Positions 1 through 6,147 of a DNA stretch of 9,746 nt are shown one piece after another (position 1 is the stretch's first letter; the number at the start of each line of letters is the position of its first letter). The translations under genes and the position numbers were made by a program. The notes below the pieces were generated by a model. The model searched no databases and was not told the origin of the DNA. It was given only the letters and a program-made list of their open reading frames with translations. The stretch is from Butyricicoccus_A sp945486175 (GTDB taxonomy: Bacteria; Bacillota; Clostridia; Oscillospirales; Butyricicoccaceae): NCBI GenBank assembly GCA_945829445.1, contig CALZUY010000082.1, positions 1-9,746 of the forward strand, in the 5' to 3' direction.

Positions 1-88
1 AGCCGCAGCGGCAGCCCGGCTCCACCATCTTTGCCGAAAGAATCAGCGGGTCAAGGGTTTCTGTTTGTGCCGCAGCAATCGGAACCAT
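1..88 (-). CDS. Possible start of an overlapping gene after the recombinase (partial, unknown)
   Basis: An ATG at 88-86 opens a reading frame of 29 complete codons that stays open to the window edge. It begins inside the recombinase gene in another frame and overlaps its last 38 bases. An AGAGG-like ribosome site lies only about 3 bases before the ATG, which is rather close. The visible peptide starts MVPIAAAQTETLDPL and ends near a CRCG motif; I do not recognise it. Overlapping downstream genes are common in mobile elements carrying serine recombinases, so a coupled gene is plausible, but 88 bases are too few to exclude a chance open frame. Confidence 0.3.
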   Translation of the reverse strand, partial: MVPIAAAQTETLDPLILSAKMVEPGCRCG

Positions 89-1271
89 TTTCCTCTTTTC
101 GCCAGAAAATATGCACAGTCCGGTCTTCCCCTACCTCAATGCGGGTCAGCAGACGGGCAAGCTGGCCATGTGTCAGGCTGCGCATGCAGAGCACATCGGT
201 GATCTCATGCAGACACCCTTCCAGCAGGTCAAATACGACCGCTTCCGGGATGCTCACGGCATTCGCACAGTCGGTTTTATCGCGGTCATGATGCCAGCAC
301 ATCCAGTACCGCCGCCCACCGCGCGTGCGCGGGGAAAATATGCCGCCACAGGTTCCGCAGACAATCAGGCCGCTGAGCGGCAGCTTTGGGCGGCGGGGAT
401 CCTTCCGTTTTCCCCCCTCTGCAATGCATCGGCGACGCGCCATCTCCAGCTGAACCGCATCGAACTGCGCGCGGGAAACAATCGCCCAGTTGGGGCGCTC
501 ATGCGAAAACCATTCACACGCCGGCAGCGGCTTCACAGTGCCGTCGAGATAGTCTACAACGGTACTGCGGTGGTTGACCAGCGTGCCGCAGTACACCGGA
601 TTGCACAGGCAGCGGCGCACACCGCGCGATTCCCACTGTTTCCCCAGCTTGGTCGGTACACCTGCCCTGTTGAGCTCCTGTGCAATGCGCGCCGCACCCC
701 ATCCGTCCAGATATCGCGCAAACATCAACCGGACAGCATCCGCTTCTGCCGGGCAGATGCGCAAAGTAAACAGATCCACACGGTCATAGCCGTACAGCAT
801 TGGCGGCACGCGCCCCTTTTTCGCGTTGAGTTCCTTGCCGAATTTCACGCGTTTGGACAGGTTTGCACTCTCCTCCTGCGCGAGAGACGCATAAACCGTC
901 AGGATAAACTCCGAATCGCCCATACTCTCCTGTCCGGACGACAGAAACCGTACGGCAATACCCTGTTTTTTGAGTGTGCGGATTGCCTGCAAACAGTCGA
1001 CGGTATTGCGCGCAAAGCGCGAGATATCCTTGACTGCCACCAGGTCAAATGCGCCGCATGCGGCATCGGACAGCATGCGTGAAAACTGCTCCCGCCTGCG
1101 CAGCTGGCGGCCGGATACCCCTTCGTCCGCATAAATTGCGGCAAGTTCCATGCCCTCCCGCGCGGCATACTGCTCAAAAAATTCCTTTTGATGTGCGAGA
1201 CTGTCCAGCTGTTCCTCTTTTTTGGTCGAAACGCGGCAATAAGCTGCAAGACGCACCGGTTTATTTCTCAT
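51..1271 (-). CDS. Serine recombinase (large serine recombinase family, short form)
   Basis: The 406-residue product is a site-specific DNA recombinase that cuts and rejoins DNA through a covalent serine-DNA intermediate. The resolvase domain spans about residues 6-150, with YCRVST placing the nucleophile at Ser15 and the ISRFARN catalytic arginine motif at about 83-89. The Recombinase domain (about 157-285) contains LYGYDR and NPVYCGTLVNHRS. A zinc ribbon follows, with Cys305, Cys308, Cys325 and Cys335. Only about 70 residues remain after it, so the long coiled coil typical of integrases of this family is missing or very short. The final segment (RIEVGEDRTVHIFW) resembles a normal family terminus, so the gene looks complete. 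I chose the ATG at 1271 because GGAGGAG lies just upstream; the frame is open to 1358, but that extension is out of family. It overlaps a 37-residue gene by 11 bases and is probably translationally coupled to it. It is likely the integrase of a mobile element or phage remnant extending left of the window. Confidence 0.9.
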   Translation of the reverse strand: MRNKPVRLAAYCRVSTKKEEQLDSLAHQKEFFEQYAAREGMELAAIYADEGVSGRQLRRREQFSRMLSDAACGAFDLVAVKDISRFARNTVDCLQAIRTLKKQGIAVRFLSSGQESMGDSEFILTVYASLAQEESANLSKRVKFGKELNAKKGRVPPMLYGYDRVDLFTLRICPAEADAVRLMFARYLDGWGAARIAQELNRAGVPTKLGKQWESRGVRRCLCNPVYCGTLVNHRSTVVDYLDGTVKPLPACEWFSHERPNWAIVSRAQFDAVQLEMARRRCIAEGGKRKDPRRPKLPLSGLIVCGTCGGIFSPRTRGGRRYWMCWHHDRDKTDCANAVSIPEAVVFDLLEGCLHEITDVLCMRSLTHGQLARLLTRIEVGEDRTVHIFWRKEENGSDCCGTNRNP

Positions 1272-1374
1272 CGCGGCTCTCCTCCAGTTCCCGCAGAACA
1301 TTGAGAATCGACTGGCTGCACTGCATGTGATTGGATTGCACGCGGTAATCCGCTGCATGCAGACGTTTGCCCAT
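1261..1374 (-). CDS. Small 37-residue protein coupled to the recombinase
   Basis: This short gene has a strong ribosome site (GGGAGGG, 1381-1387 on the minus strand) six bases before an ATG at 1374. An in-frame ATG at 1380 abuts the ribosome site and is a less likely start. The product begins MGKRLHAADYRVQSNHM and ends LRELEESRDEK. It is hydrophilic and charged, with a probably helical C-terminal half. Its TAA lies inside the recombinase start region (ATGAGAAATAA), an 11-base overlap, and the recombinase ribosome site falls within its last codons, so translation of the two is likely coupled. I do not recognise a family. It could be a recombinase partner, for example a directionality or regulatory factor, or a leader peptide whose translation controls the recombinase. 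The reading frame and ribosome site are seen; the role is inferred. Confidence 0.6.
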   Translation of the reverse strand: MGKRLHAADYRVQSNHMQCSQSILNVLRELEESRDEK

Positions 1375-1412
1375 ATACATCCCTCCCACCAGATGTTATA
1401 TGCAAATAACCG

Positions 1413-1441
1413 TTGCGTTTTGCCGCAAAACCGCTTACAAT
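1413..1441 (+). promoter_or_regulatory. Promoter of the Nudix gene, with an internal palindrome
   Basis: TTGCGT (1413-1418) and TACAAT (1436-1441) are separated by 17 bases, a good housekeeping sigma-A promoter match, 25 bases before the Nudix ATG. The spacer and the end of the -35 box hold the perfect dyad GTTTTGC-C-GCAAAAC (1417-1431), so a dimeric repressor bound there would block RNA polymerase. It also sits in the divergent region that serves the recombinase pair. Confidence 0.6.
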
Positions 1442-1465
1442 AACTACGAAAGGAAGGAATCCCCT

Positions 1466-1942
1466 ATGAGAAACACCACACTGTGCTATATTGAGCAGGG
1501 CGGCAGCTATCTGATGCTGCACCGCACCAAAAAAGAAAATGACCAGAGCCATGACAAATGGCTGGGCATCGGCGGTAAATTTGAAGACAAGGAAAGTCCT
1601 GAGGAATGTATCCTGCGCGAAACGCGCGAGGAAACCGGCCTGACCCTGACCAGCTATCGCTATCGCGGCATCGTCACCTTTGTCTCGGATATCTGGGAGA
1701 CCGAATATATGCACCTGTTTACGGCAGACGGCTTCACGGGCACACTGACCGACTGCGACGAGGGTGACTGCCAGTGGATTTCCCGCGAAACGCTGCTGTC
1801 ACTGCCTATGTGGGAAGGCGACCGCATCTTCCTGAATCTGCTGTTTGACCCGGGGCAGCCGTTTTTTTCGCTCAAGCTGGAATATCAGGGCGATACGCTG
1901 GTATATGCCGCAAAGGACGGCGTGCCGCTCCCGCTGGACTGA
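1466..1942 (+). CDS. Nudix hydrolase, MutT/8-oxo-dGTP diphosphatase-like
   Basis: This 158-residue enzyme probably hydrolyses oxidised or other nucleoside triphosphates to monophosphate and pyrophosphate, keeping 8-oxo-dGTP out of DNA. The Nudix box lies at residues 37-59: Gly37, Glu43, then RET and the metal-binding REETGL end (Arg54, Glu55, Glu56, Gly58), fitting GX5EX7REUXEEXGU except that Thr53 replaces the usual hydrophobic residue. The upstream DKWLGIGGKFE segment and the C-terminal PFFSLKLEYQGDTLVY segment are typical of MutT-like 8-oxo-dGTP diphosphatases. The ATG at 1466 is chosen because AGGAAGG lies at 1451-1457; the open frame back to 1367 adds an out-of-family N-terminus. It is divergent from the recombinase pair. 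Its 3' end is crossed by the opposing gene's last codons, and I see no terminator between them. Substrate preference cannot be settled from sequence. Confidence 0.88.
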   Translation: MRNTTLCYIEQGGSYLMLHRTKKENDQSHDKWLGIGGKFEDKESPEECILRETREETGLTLTSYRYRGIVTFVSDIWETEYMHLFTADGFTGTLTDCDEGDCQWISRETLLSLPMWEGDRIFLNLLFDPGQPFFSLKLEYQGDTLVYAAKDGVPLPLD

Positions 1943-2422
1943 TTTTGTTCCGATTGCTATGGCACAAGGCTCAACCACTGCCTCCGGCTTGTTCGCGCGC
2001 TCGATTGTCTGTGCATTGGGGCAGCCTCCCTGCGACGAGAAAATGCGCGCAGAGCCTTCGCTACCGTACAGAATCGCGCGTTTGTCGTAATAGGCGAGAC
2101 CGCACAGATCCTGTGTACAACCGCAGCCTGTGCTGACCTCTGTGAAGACCTTGTAAAAATAGCGTACATCTACGCTGAAAAATCCCCGGTTGAAATCCAC
2201 CGGCTGTACATCAATGTCCACCCACAGCAGCTCCGCACGGCGCGGCTTGATGCTCGTCGAGCGCTCCAGCAGCTCCTGTGAGCAGCGCGTCAGATATACG
2301 CGCAGGTCGCGGATACATTCCTTGGAACGGCAGGCATCAAAGATTTTTTTGGTGTGGGTGCACACAGCTTCCCGGATCTGAGCGTCGCTGCACACTGGAC
2401 CAGGTGTTACTCGTTCACTCAT
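1799..2422 (-). CDS. Cysteine-rich conserved clostridial protein, probable spore-related, 3' end altered
   Basis: The 207-residue product belongs, as I recall it, to an uncharacterised family common in Clostridia, recognised by segments such as KKIFDACRSKECIRDLRVYL (25-44), ELLWVDIDVQPVDFNRGFF and AILYGSEGSARIFSS. It carries 11 cysteines (for example 11, 21, 31, 37, 47, 100, 102, 107, 134) and no signal peptide or membrane segment. The ATG at 2422 is preceded by GGAGGG at a spacing of seven. The family-like sequence stops near Lys160, whose codon lies at 1945-1943, right at the Nudix stop codon. The remaining 47 residues are read antisense through the Nudix gene and look unrelated, so the gene is probably truncated or fused at its 3' end; from memory, homologues continue in a different way. 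A sigma-K-like promoter upstream suggests mother-cell expression and a spore coat role, but that is inference. Confidence 0.7.
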   Translation of the reverse strand: MSERVTPGPVCSDAQIREAVCTHTKKIFDACRSKECIRDLRVYLTRCSQELLERSTSIKPRRAELLWVDIDVQPVDFNRGFFSVDVRYFYKVFTEVSTGCGCTQDLCGLAYYDKRAILYGSEGSARIFSSQGGCPNAQTIERANKPEAVVEPCAIAIGTKSVQRERHAVLCGIYQRIALIFQLERKKRLPRVKQQIQEDAVAFPHRQ

Positions 2423-2452
2423 AATTTCTCCCTCCATGTCGGTATTCTGGAC

Positions 2453-2479
2453 TATACTATGCCGCACGGAGAAAAAGGT
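2453..2479 (-). promoter_or_regulatory. Candidate sigma-K (mother-cell sporulation) promoter
   Basis: On the minus strand CATAGTATA (2461-2453) matches the sigma-K -10 pattern CATANNNTA, and AC (2479-2478) lies 16 bases upstream, matching the sigma-K -35 and spacing. A TATAAT on the same strand (2493-2488) has no convincing -35, so a vegetative promoter is less well supported. The motif is short and information-poor; its fit with the cysteine-rich product downstream is what raises the call. Confidence 0.42.
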
Positions 2480-2502
2480 GATTTCACATTATAACTGCTG
2501 TC

Positions 2503-2509
2503 AAGGAGG
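2503..2509 (+). promoter_or_regulatory. Strong ribosome site that sets the PAP2 gene start
   Basis: AAGGAGG is a perfect Shine-Dalgarno sequence. No ATG, GTG or TTG occurs in the downstream PAP2 frame until the ATG at 2585, which has no ribosome site of its own. The site therefore implies initiation at a non-canonical codon, ATC at 2519 (spacing nine) or ATT at 2513 (spacing three). Confidence 0.6.
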
Positions 2510-2518
2510 CTGATTTTT

Positions 2519-3013
2519 ATCACTGCACAAGACTATCAGGCCTGGACACAGCCGCTGCGATGCAGGCCACGCCTGCTGCGCGCCATGCTGCTGCTCAACC
2601 GCATTCTGCCGCTGCTGCTCTATGCCCTGTATCCGATCCTGCTTCTCTGTTTATTTTTTCAGCAGGATGACCGTTTCCTGCGCGTGCTGCTCACGCCGGG
2701 CATATCTTTTGTCCTGCTTTCGGTCTTTCGCGACCGGTTCAACGCGCCGCGTCCTTATGAAGCGCTGGACATTGACCCACTGATTCACAAAAACACCAAA
2801 GGGCATTCGTTTCCCAGCCGCCATGTGTTTTCCGTGTCAGTTATCGCCTGCGCATTCTGGCATGTCTGTCCGCCCGCCGGGATTGTTCTGATGCTCTGCG
2901 CTGTGCTGACCGCTGTCATCCGCGTGCTCGGCGGCGTACACTTCCCACGTGATGTCCTGGCAGGCCTTGCCATCGGCATCCTCTCCGGCATCATTGGCTT
3001 TGTCCTGCTGTAA
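2519..3013 (+). CDS. PAP2-family membrane phosphatase (likely non-AUG start)
   Basis: This is a small integral-membrane acid phosphatase of the PAP2 superfamily, which removes phosphate from lipid substrates such as phosphatidic acid or undecaprenyl pyrophosphate on the outer face of the membrane. All three motifs are visible: an RX6RP form of motif 1 (RDRFNAPRP), PSRH for motif 2, and RVLGGVHFPRD for motif 3, holding the catalytic histidine and aspartate. Several hydrophobic segments surround them. Starting at ATC 2519 gives 164 residues; the ATG at 2585 gives 142 and lacks a ribosome site. The in-frame extra segment begins ITAQDYQAWTQPLR, which fits my memory of the family's N-terminus, so the longer form is preferred. 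Either the gene uses a rare ATC/ATT start, or an ATG was lost by mutation or sequencing error. The phosphatase gene at 3028 follows 14 bases after the stop, so the two are probably co-transcribed. The exact substrate is unknown. Confidence 0.8.
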   Translation: MTAQDYQAWTQPLRCRPRLLRAMLLLNRILPLLLYALYPILLLCLFFQQDDRFLRVLLTPGISFVLLSVFRDRFNAPRPYEALDIDPLIHKNTKGHSFPSRHVFSVSVIACAFWHVCPPAGIVLMLCAVLTAVIRVLGGVHFPRDVLAGLAIGILSGIIGFVLL

Positions 3014-3027
3014 AGGAAGGAGTTCTT

Positions 3028-3672
3028 ATGTCTGTCTATGTCATGTCCGATCTGCACGGCGACTGGGCACATTTCAAACTCATGCTGCTCAAAATCCGTT
3101 TTTCCAAATCGGATCATTTATATATCATCGGCGATGTTGTGGATCGCGGCCCGCACGGCATCAAGCTGCTGCAATTCATCCGCCAGCAGGAAAATATGAC
3201 GCTCCTGATGGGCAATCATGACCTGATGCTGCTTCAGAGCCTCCAGCATTTTGATGAGCCGGACGGTACGGACTGGTTTGACCCGCAGACCTACGCCGGA
3301 TTGTGCCACTTGTCTGCGCAGGAGCGCGCAGAGCTTGCACAGTATCTCACCACCCTTCCGCTGTTCCTGACTGTCTCCGCAGGCGGACAGGATTATTTTC
3401 TTGTGCACGCCTGTCCCGCACCGATAAATGCATCTAACGAAGAGGCACTGGAATATTTTCTCTGGGCACGCGTGTCTCCCGATGACACGTTTGACATGCC
3501 GGTGATCGCCGGACATACGCCGACCGCCTATTATCAGGAAAAAGTTCCGCTGCGCATCTGGCGGAATGGCAATTATACCGACATTGACTGCGGGACAGCC
3601 TTCCGTTCCGCCGTCCCCGGAGGATGTCTTGCCTGCCTGCGGCTGGATGACAACAAAGAATTTTATGTATAA
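3028..3672 (+). CDS. PPP-type metallophosphatase (Ser/Thr protein phosphatase-like)
   Basis: The 214-residue protein has the full metallophosphoesterase motif set of the PPP branch: DLHGD (8-12), GDVVDRG (35-41), GNHD (62-65), the VHA histidine (His127) and GHT (162-164). These ligands hold two metal ions that activate water to cleave phosphomonoesters or, in ApaH-like members, diadenosine polyphosphates. The WAR motif (146-148) and overall length fit the bacterial PrpA/PrpB and bacteriophage lambda phosphatase group. No signal peptide is seen, so it is cytosolic. AAGGAAGGAG immediately after the PAP2 stop codon serves as the ribosome site, and the 14-base gap implies an operon with PAP2. Whether it acts on proteins or on nucleotides cannot be told from the sequence. 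Confidence 0.87.
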   Translation: MSVYVMSDLHGDWAHFKLMLLKIRFSKSDHLYIIGDVVDRGPHGIKLLQFIRQQENMTLLMGNHDLMLLQSLQHFDEPDGTDWFDPQTYAGLCHLSAQERAELAQYLTTLPLFLTVSAGGQDYFLVHACPAPINASNEEALEYFLWARVSPDDTFDMPVIAGHTPTAYYQEKVPLRIWRNGNYTDIDCGTAFRSAVPGGCLACLRLDDNKEFYV

Positions 3673-3674
3673 CA

Positions 3675-3703
3675 TGGAAATGTTGCCAGATATGTGATAG
3701 AAT
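3675..3703 (+). promoter_or_regulatory. Candidate aroD promoter (extended -10)
   Basis: TGGAAA (3675-3680) and TAGAAT (3698-3703) are 17 bases apart, and TGA before the -10 box makes an extended -10 (TGATAGAAT). The -35 box matches the consensus at only four of six positions. The aroD start lies 46 bases downstream, a normal leader length. Read-through from the upstream phosphatase gene is also possible, as no terminator is seen between them. Confidence 0.42.
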
Positions 3704-3749
3704 AACCATACCGCATCGGTGATGCTATTACCATAGAGGAGAATGTATC

Positions 3750-4505
3750 ATGAGAGAAGTATGTGTAAGAGGCTGCTCCATCGGAACGGGCATGCCGAAA
3801 ATCTGTGTTCCGATTGTTGCGCGCACCATGCGTGAAATTTTTTCTCAGGCACGTGCCACAAATAACAAGACATTTGATGTTGTAGAATGGCGCCTCGACT
3901 GGTTCGAAGCGTTTGATGATCCGGATATGGTTCGCCGTGCTGCGCGCGTACTGCGCGGTATTCTCGGCGAAAAGCCGATTCTGTTCACATTCCGCACGAA
4001 AAAGGAAGGCGGCGAGGCGGATATCGACCCGGCGTATTACATCGAATTAAACCGTATCGTTGCAACCGAGCATCTGGTCGATATGATCGATGTTGAGCTG
4101 TTCGCAGGCGATGATGTTGTGCGCCAGATTATTGCGGATGCCCATGCAGTCAATGTCCCGGTTGTTGTATCCAGCCACGATTTTGAAAAGACCCCGCCGC
4201 ACGATGAGATGGTCTCCCGTCTGCGCCGTGCAGAGGAGCTCGGTGGTGATATCCTCAAGACCGCTGTCATGCCGCAGAGCAGCCGCGATGTGCTTGACCT
4301 GCTGAGCGCAACGGAAGAAGTTTCCCGTACCAGTGAACGCCCTGTTGTCACGATGGCAATGGGCGAGCTGGGCATCATCAGCCGCCTGAGCGGTGAACTC
4401 TTCGGCAGTGCAATGACCTTCGGCACAGTCGGCTATGCATCCGCTCCCGGACAGATCGGCATTGAGCCGCTGCGGGAAGTGCTGGAGATTCTGCACCACA
4501 AGTAA
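3750..4505 (+). CDS. aroD: 3-dehydroquinate dehydratase, type I
   Basis: This enzyme dehydrates 3-dehydroquinate to 3-dehydroshikimate, step three of the shikimate pathway to aromatic amino acids. It is a cytosolic (beta/alpha)8 barrel working through a Schiff base. The 251 residues align without gaps to the usual numbering through the active site: Glu46 and Arg48 (EWR), Arg82 and Glu86 (FRTKKE), the catalytic His143 (SSHDFEKTP), and the Schiff-base Lys170 (DILKTAVMP). Late substrate contacts are Arg212 and the SAPGQ segment (Ser231, Gln235), one position earlier than in the enteric enzymes. The ATG at 3750 follows AGAGGAG at normal spacing. Other shikimate genes are not adjacent, so aroD seems transcribed alone or with the upstream phosphatases. 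A bidirectional terminator follows 20 bases after the stop. Confidence 0.95.
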   Translation: MREVCVRGCSIGTGMPKICVPIVARTMREIFSQARATNNKTFDVVEWRLDWFEAFDDPDMVRRAARVLRGILGEKPILFTFRTKKEGGEADIDPAYYIELNRIVATEHLVDMIDVELFAGDDVVRQIIADAHAVNVPVVVSSHDFEKTPPHDEMVSRLRRAEELGGDILKTAVMPQSSRDVLDLLSATEEVSRTSERPVVTMAMGELGIISRLSGELFGSAMTFGTVGYASAPGQIGIEPLREVLEILHHK

Positions 4506-4525
4506 AACAGAACAAACATGCAGAC

Positions 4526-4564
4526 AAAAAGCTGCGGGGCACCGGTTGTGTCCCGCAGCTTTTT
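4526..4564. terminator. Bidirectional rho-independent terminator between convergent genes
   Basis: AAAAAGCTGCGGG (4526-4538) and CCCGCAGCTTTTT (4552-4564) form a perfect 13-base-pair inverted repeat around a 13-base loop, whose outer bases can add up to four more pairs including one G-U. The A and T runs give a U-tract on both strands, so it can end aroD transcription on plus and the SLH-protein gene on minus, whose stop codon lies 9 bases away. Confidence 0.9.
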
Positions 4565-4572
4565 CATTCTGT

Positions 4573-6111
4573 TTATCTGTCGGTATAACCCTTGAGCATG
4601 ACAGCCGCTTCTGCGCGCGTTGTCAGTCCCTTCGGCTCCAGATAATTGGTGCCATTCTTCGGCTTGCCGTTGATGAGTCCGTTCTGGTTGGCCCAAAGCA
4701 TTGCATCCCGGGCCCAGCCGTCGATTTTCCCTTCATCCGGGAACTGGCTGAGCGAACCGGTAACTGCCGGCTTTCCCTCATAGCTGTACAGGAACTGTGC
4801 AAATTCCTGCCGTGTCACCTTTCCGTCCGGGTCAAACTTCCCTGCGCCCTTGCCCGAGGCATAGCTATTCTGATATGCCCACCGGACTGCATCATAATAC
4901 CAGGCACCCGACCTGACATCAGTAAATGGCGCAGAACCGGAAACCTGCGGTGTACCCGCGAGCTTGTACAGAATCTGCACGACCATTGCACGGGTCATCC
5001 GCGTATTCGGTTCAAAGTTGATGCCCGTGCCCGCCATCAGGCCGTTGTCATAGCAATAATTGACATACGGGGTAAACCAGTCTTTTTGATTGACATCGAA
5101 GAAAATGTCGATTGCTGTCAGGTCAGTCACCGGCGTATACATATGCTCATACGAATAGTGTACAGTTCCATCGCCCAAATAGCAGATTTTTTTGACAGCA
5201 TTTCCATTGCTGTCATACTCCCAGAGCGTGTAATTTTCAACTTCTCCGGAGCTGCTCAGTTCCGTCCACCGAATCAGCCTGCTCTCGTCGTCAAACTCAT
5301 ATTCATTCGACCAGGTTACTCTATCGCCGTGATGCTTTTCGTAGCGGATTTCATTGCCGTTTTTATCGTACACATGCTCACCCCATGTATCTGTCGGTGT
5401 GCCATCCTCGTTGCAGTACATGACAACGGTTTCCTGCCCTGCCTCATTAAAGGCATAATGAATCAGGCTATGAAATTCGCCCTCATAGGTCTTCGTCTCC
5501 CACACGGAGCCGTCTGTATCGTAAAGGAACACACTGCGGTAGTCTTCTGTCCCCTTCCAATAACGCACCTGCTCTGTCAGTCTGTCACTGCTGTCATAGC
5601 TGTATTCGGTCAATTCAAAAACCTCGCCGCTTTCGTTGTAGTAGATATGTCTGAGCAGGTTGTCCCGGCTGTCATATTCATATTCTTCCCACTTAAAAAG
5701 GGCGTCGCTGCTCCATACCTTCTCTTCCAGCAGATTGCCGCGGCTGTCGTAACGCCATGTCCGGGTTTCCTTCATCGTTCCATCCGGCTCATATTGTACC
5801 TGTTCTGCCAGATTTCCGTATGCATCATATGCATAATCCGTATAGTAATACATACTGCCGTCAATATCATAGAACGTCCGGCGGAGCAGATGGCCGTCCG
5901 GATCATATTTATAGACCCAGTATGCATCTGCTTCTCCATTTTCATCATATGTCATAGAGCCTGTGCAGGCATACTCCGGATTTCCCGCAGGCTCTGCTGC
6001 GGCAATGTGCCCCTGTGTCTGAGCAGATGCCGTGTCCGGTTCCTGTACAGCCAAAACAGGTGTGATGGCCATACAGAGCGCCAGCAGCAAACCGACTGCT
6101 CTTTTTGTCAT
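4573..6111 (-). CDS. Secreted surface protein with YD (RHS-like) repeats and three SLH domains
   Basis: The 512-residue product starts with a signal peptide (MTKRAVGLLLALCMAITPVLA, likely cut near Ala21). Residues of about 45-335 form about a dozen imperfect repeats of roughly 20-25 residues, recognisable by YDxxG and (D/N)GN(L/A) cores such as YDAYGNLAEQ, YDSRGNLLEE and YDSNGNAVKK, as in RHS/YD-repeat proteins. From residue 337 three SLH domains follow (FTDV-type starts and TRAEAA/TRQEFA-type ends), which anchor proteins to secondary wall polymers. The protein is therefore expected on the cell surface, wall-bound by its C-terminus. It lacks the RHS core signature and any C-terminal toxin, so a toxin role is not supported; adhesion or carbohydrate binding is possible but unproven. 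ATG 6111 is preferred; an in-frame TTG at 6117 is closer to AAGG (five bases against eleven) and may be the true start. It has its own promoter and shares the terminator after aroD. Confidence 0.85.
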   Translation of the reverse strand: MTKRAVGLLLALCMAITPVLAVQEPDTASAQTQGHIAAAEPAGNPEYACTGSMTYDENGEADAYWVYKYDPDGHLLRRTFYDIDGSMYYYTDYAYDAYGNLAEQVQYEPDGTMKETRTWRYDSRGNLLEEKVWSSDALFKWEEYEYDSRDNLLRHIYYNESGEVFELTEYSYDSSDRLTEQVRYWKGTEDYRSVFLYDTDGSVWETKTYEGEFHSLIHYAFNEAGQETVVMYCNEDGTPTDTWGEHVYDKNGNEIRYEKHHGDRVTWSNEYEFDDESRLIRWTELSSSGEVENYTLWEYDSNGNAVKKICYLGDGTVHYSYEHMYTPVTDLTAIDIFFDVNQKDWFTPYVNYCYDNGLMAGTGINFEPNTRMTRAMVVQILYKLAGTPQVSGSAPFTDVRSGAWYYDAVRWAYQNSYASGKGAGKFDPDGKVTRQEFAQFLYSYEGKPAVTGSLSQFPDEGKIDGWARDAMLWANQNGLINGKPKNGTNYLEPKGLTTRAEAAVMLKGYTDR

Positions 6112-6147
6112 AAACAACCCAACCTTTCTTTCAGTTCTGTACTTAAA

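Noticed and set aside
111..1082. 323-codon open frame on the plus strand
   Set aside because: It is entirely antisense to the clearly conserved serine recombinase, whose motifs fix the coding strand.
1353..1362. CTGCATGCAG ten-base palindrome
   Set aside because: It lies within the coding sequence of the 37-residue gene and is short enough to be chance; no matching copy was noticed elsewhere.
2488..2493. TATAAT on the minus strand before the cysteine-rich gene, near a TTGACA (2499-2504)
   Set aside because: The two boxes are only about five bases apart, so they cannot work as one sigma-A promoter, and no other -35 fits.
3671..3684. AACAT-GGAA-ATGTT hairpin after the phosphatase gene
   Set aside because: The stem is only five pairs, AT-rich, and lacks a T-run, so it is not a convincing terminator; it overlaps the candidate aroD promoter.
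4573..6111. Polymorphic RHS toxin or contact-dependent inhibition gene
   Set aside because: There is no RHS core signature, no C-terminal toxin domain and no adjacent immunity gene; the C-terminus is three SLH domains.
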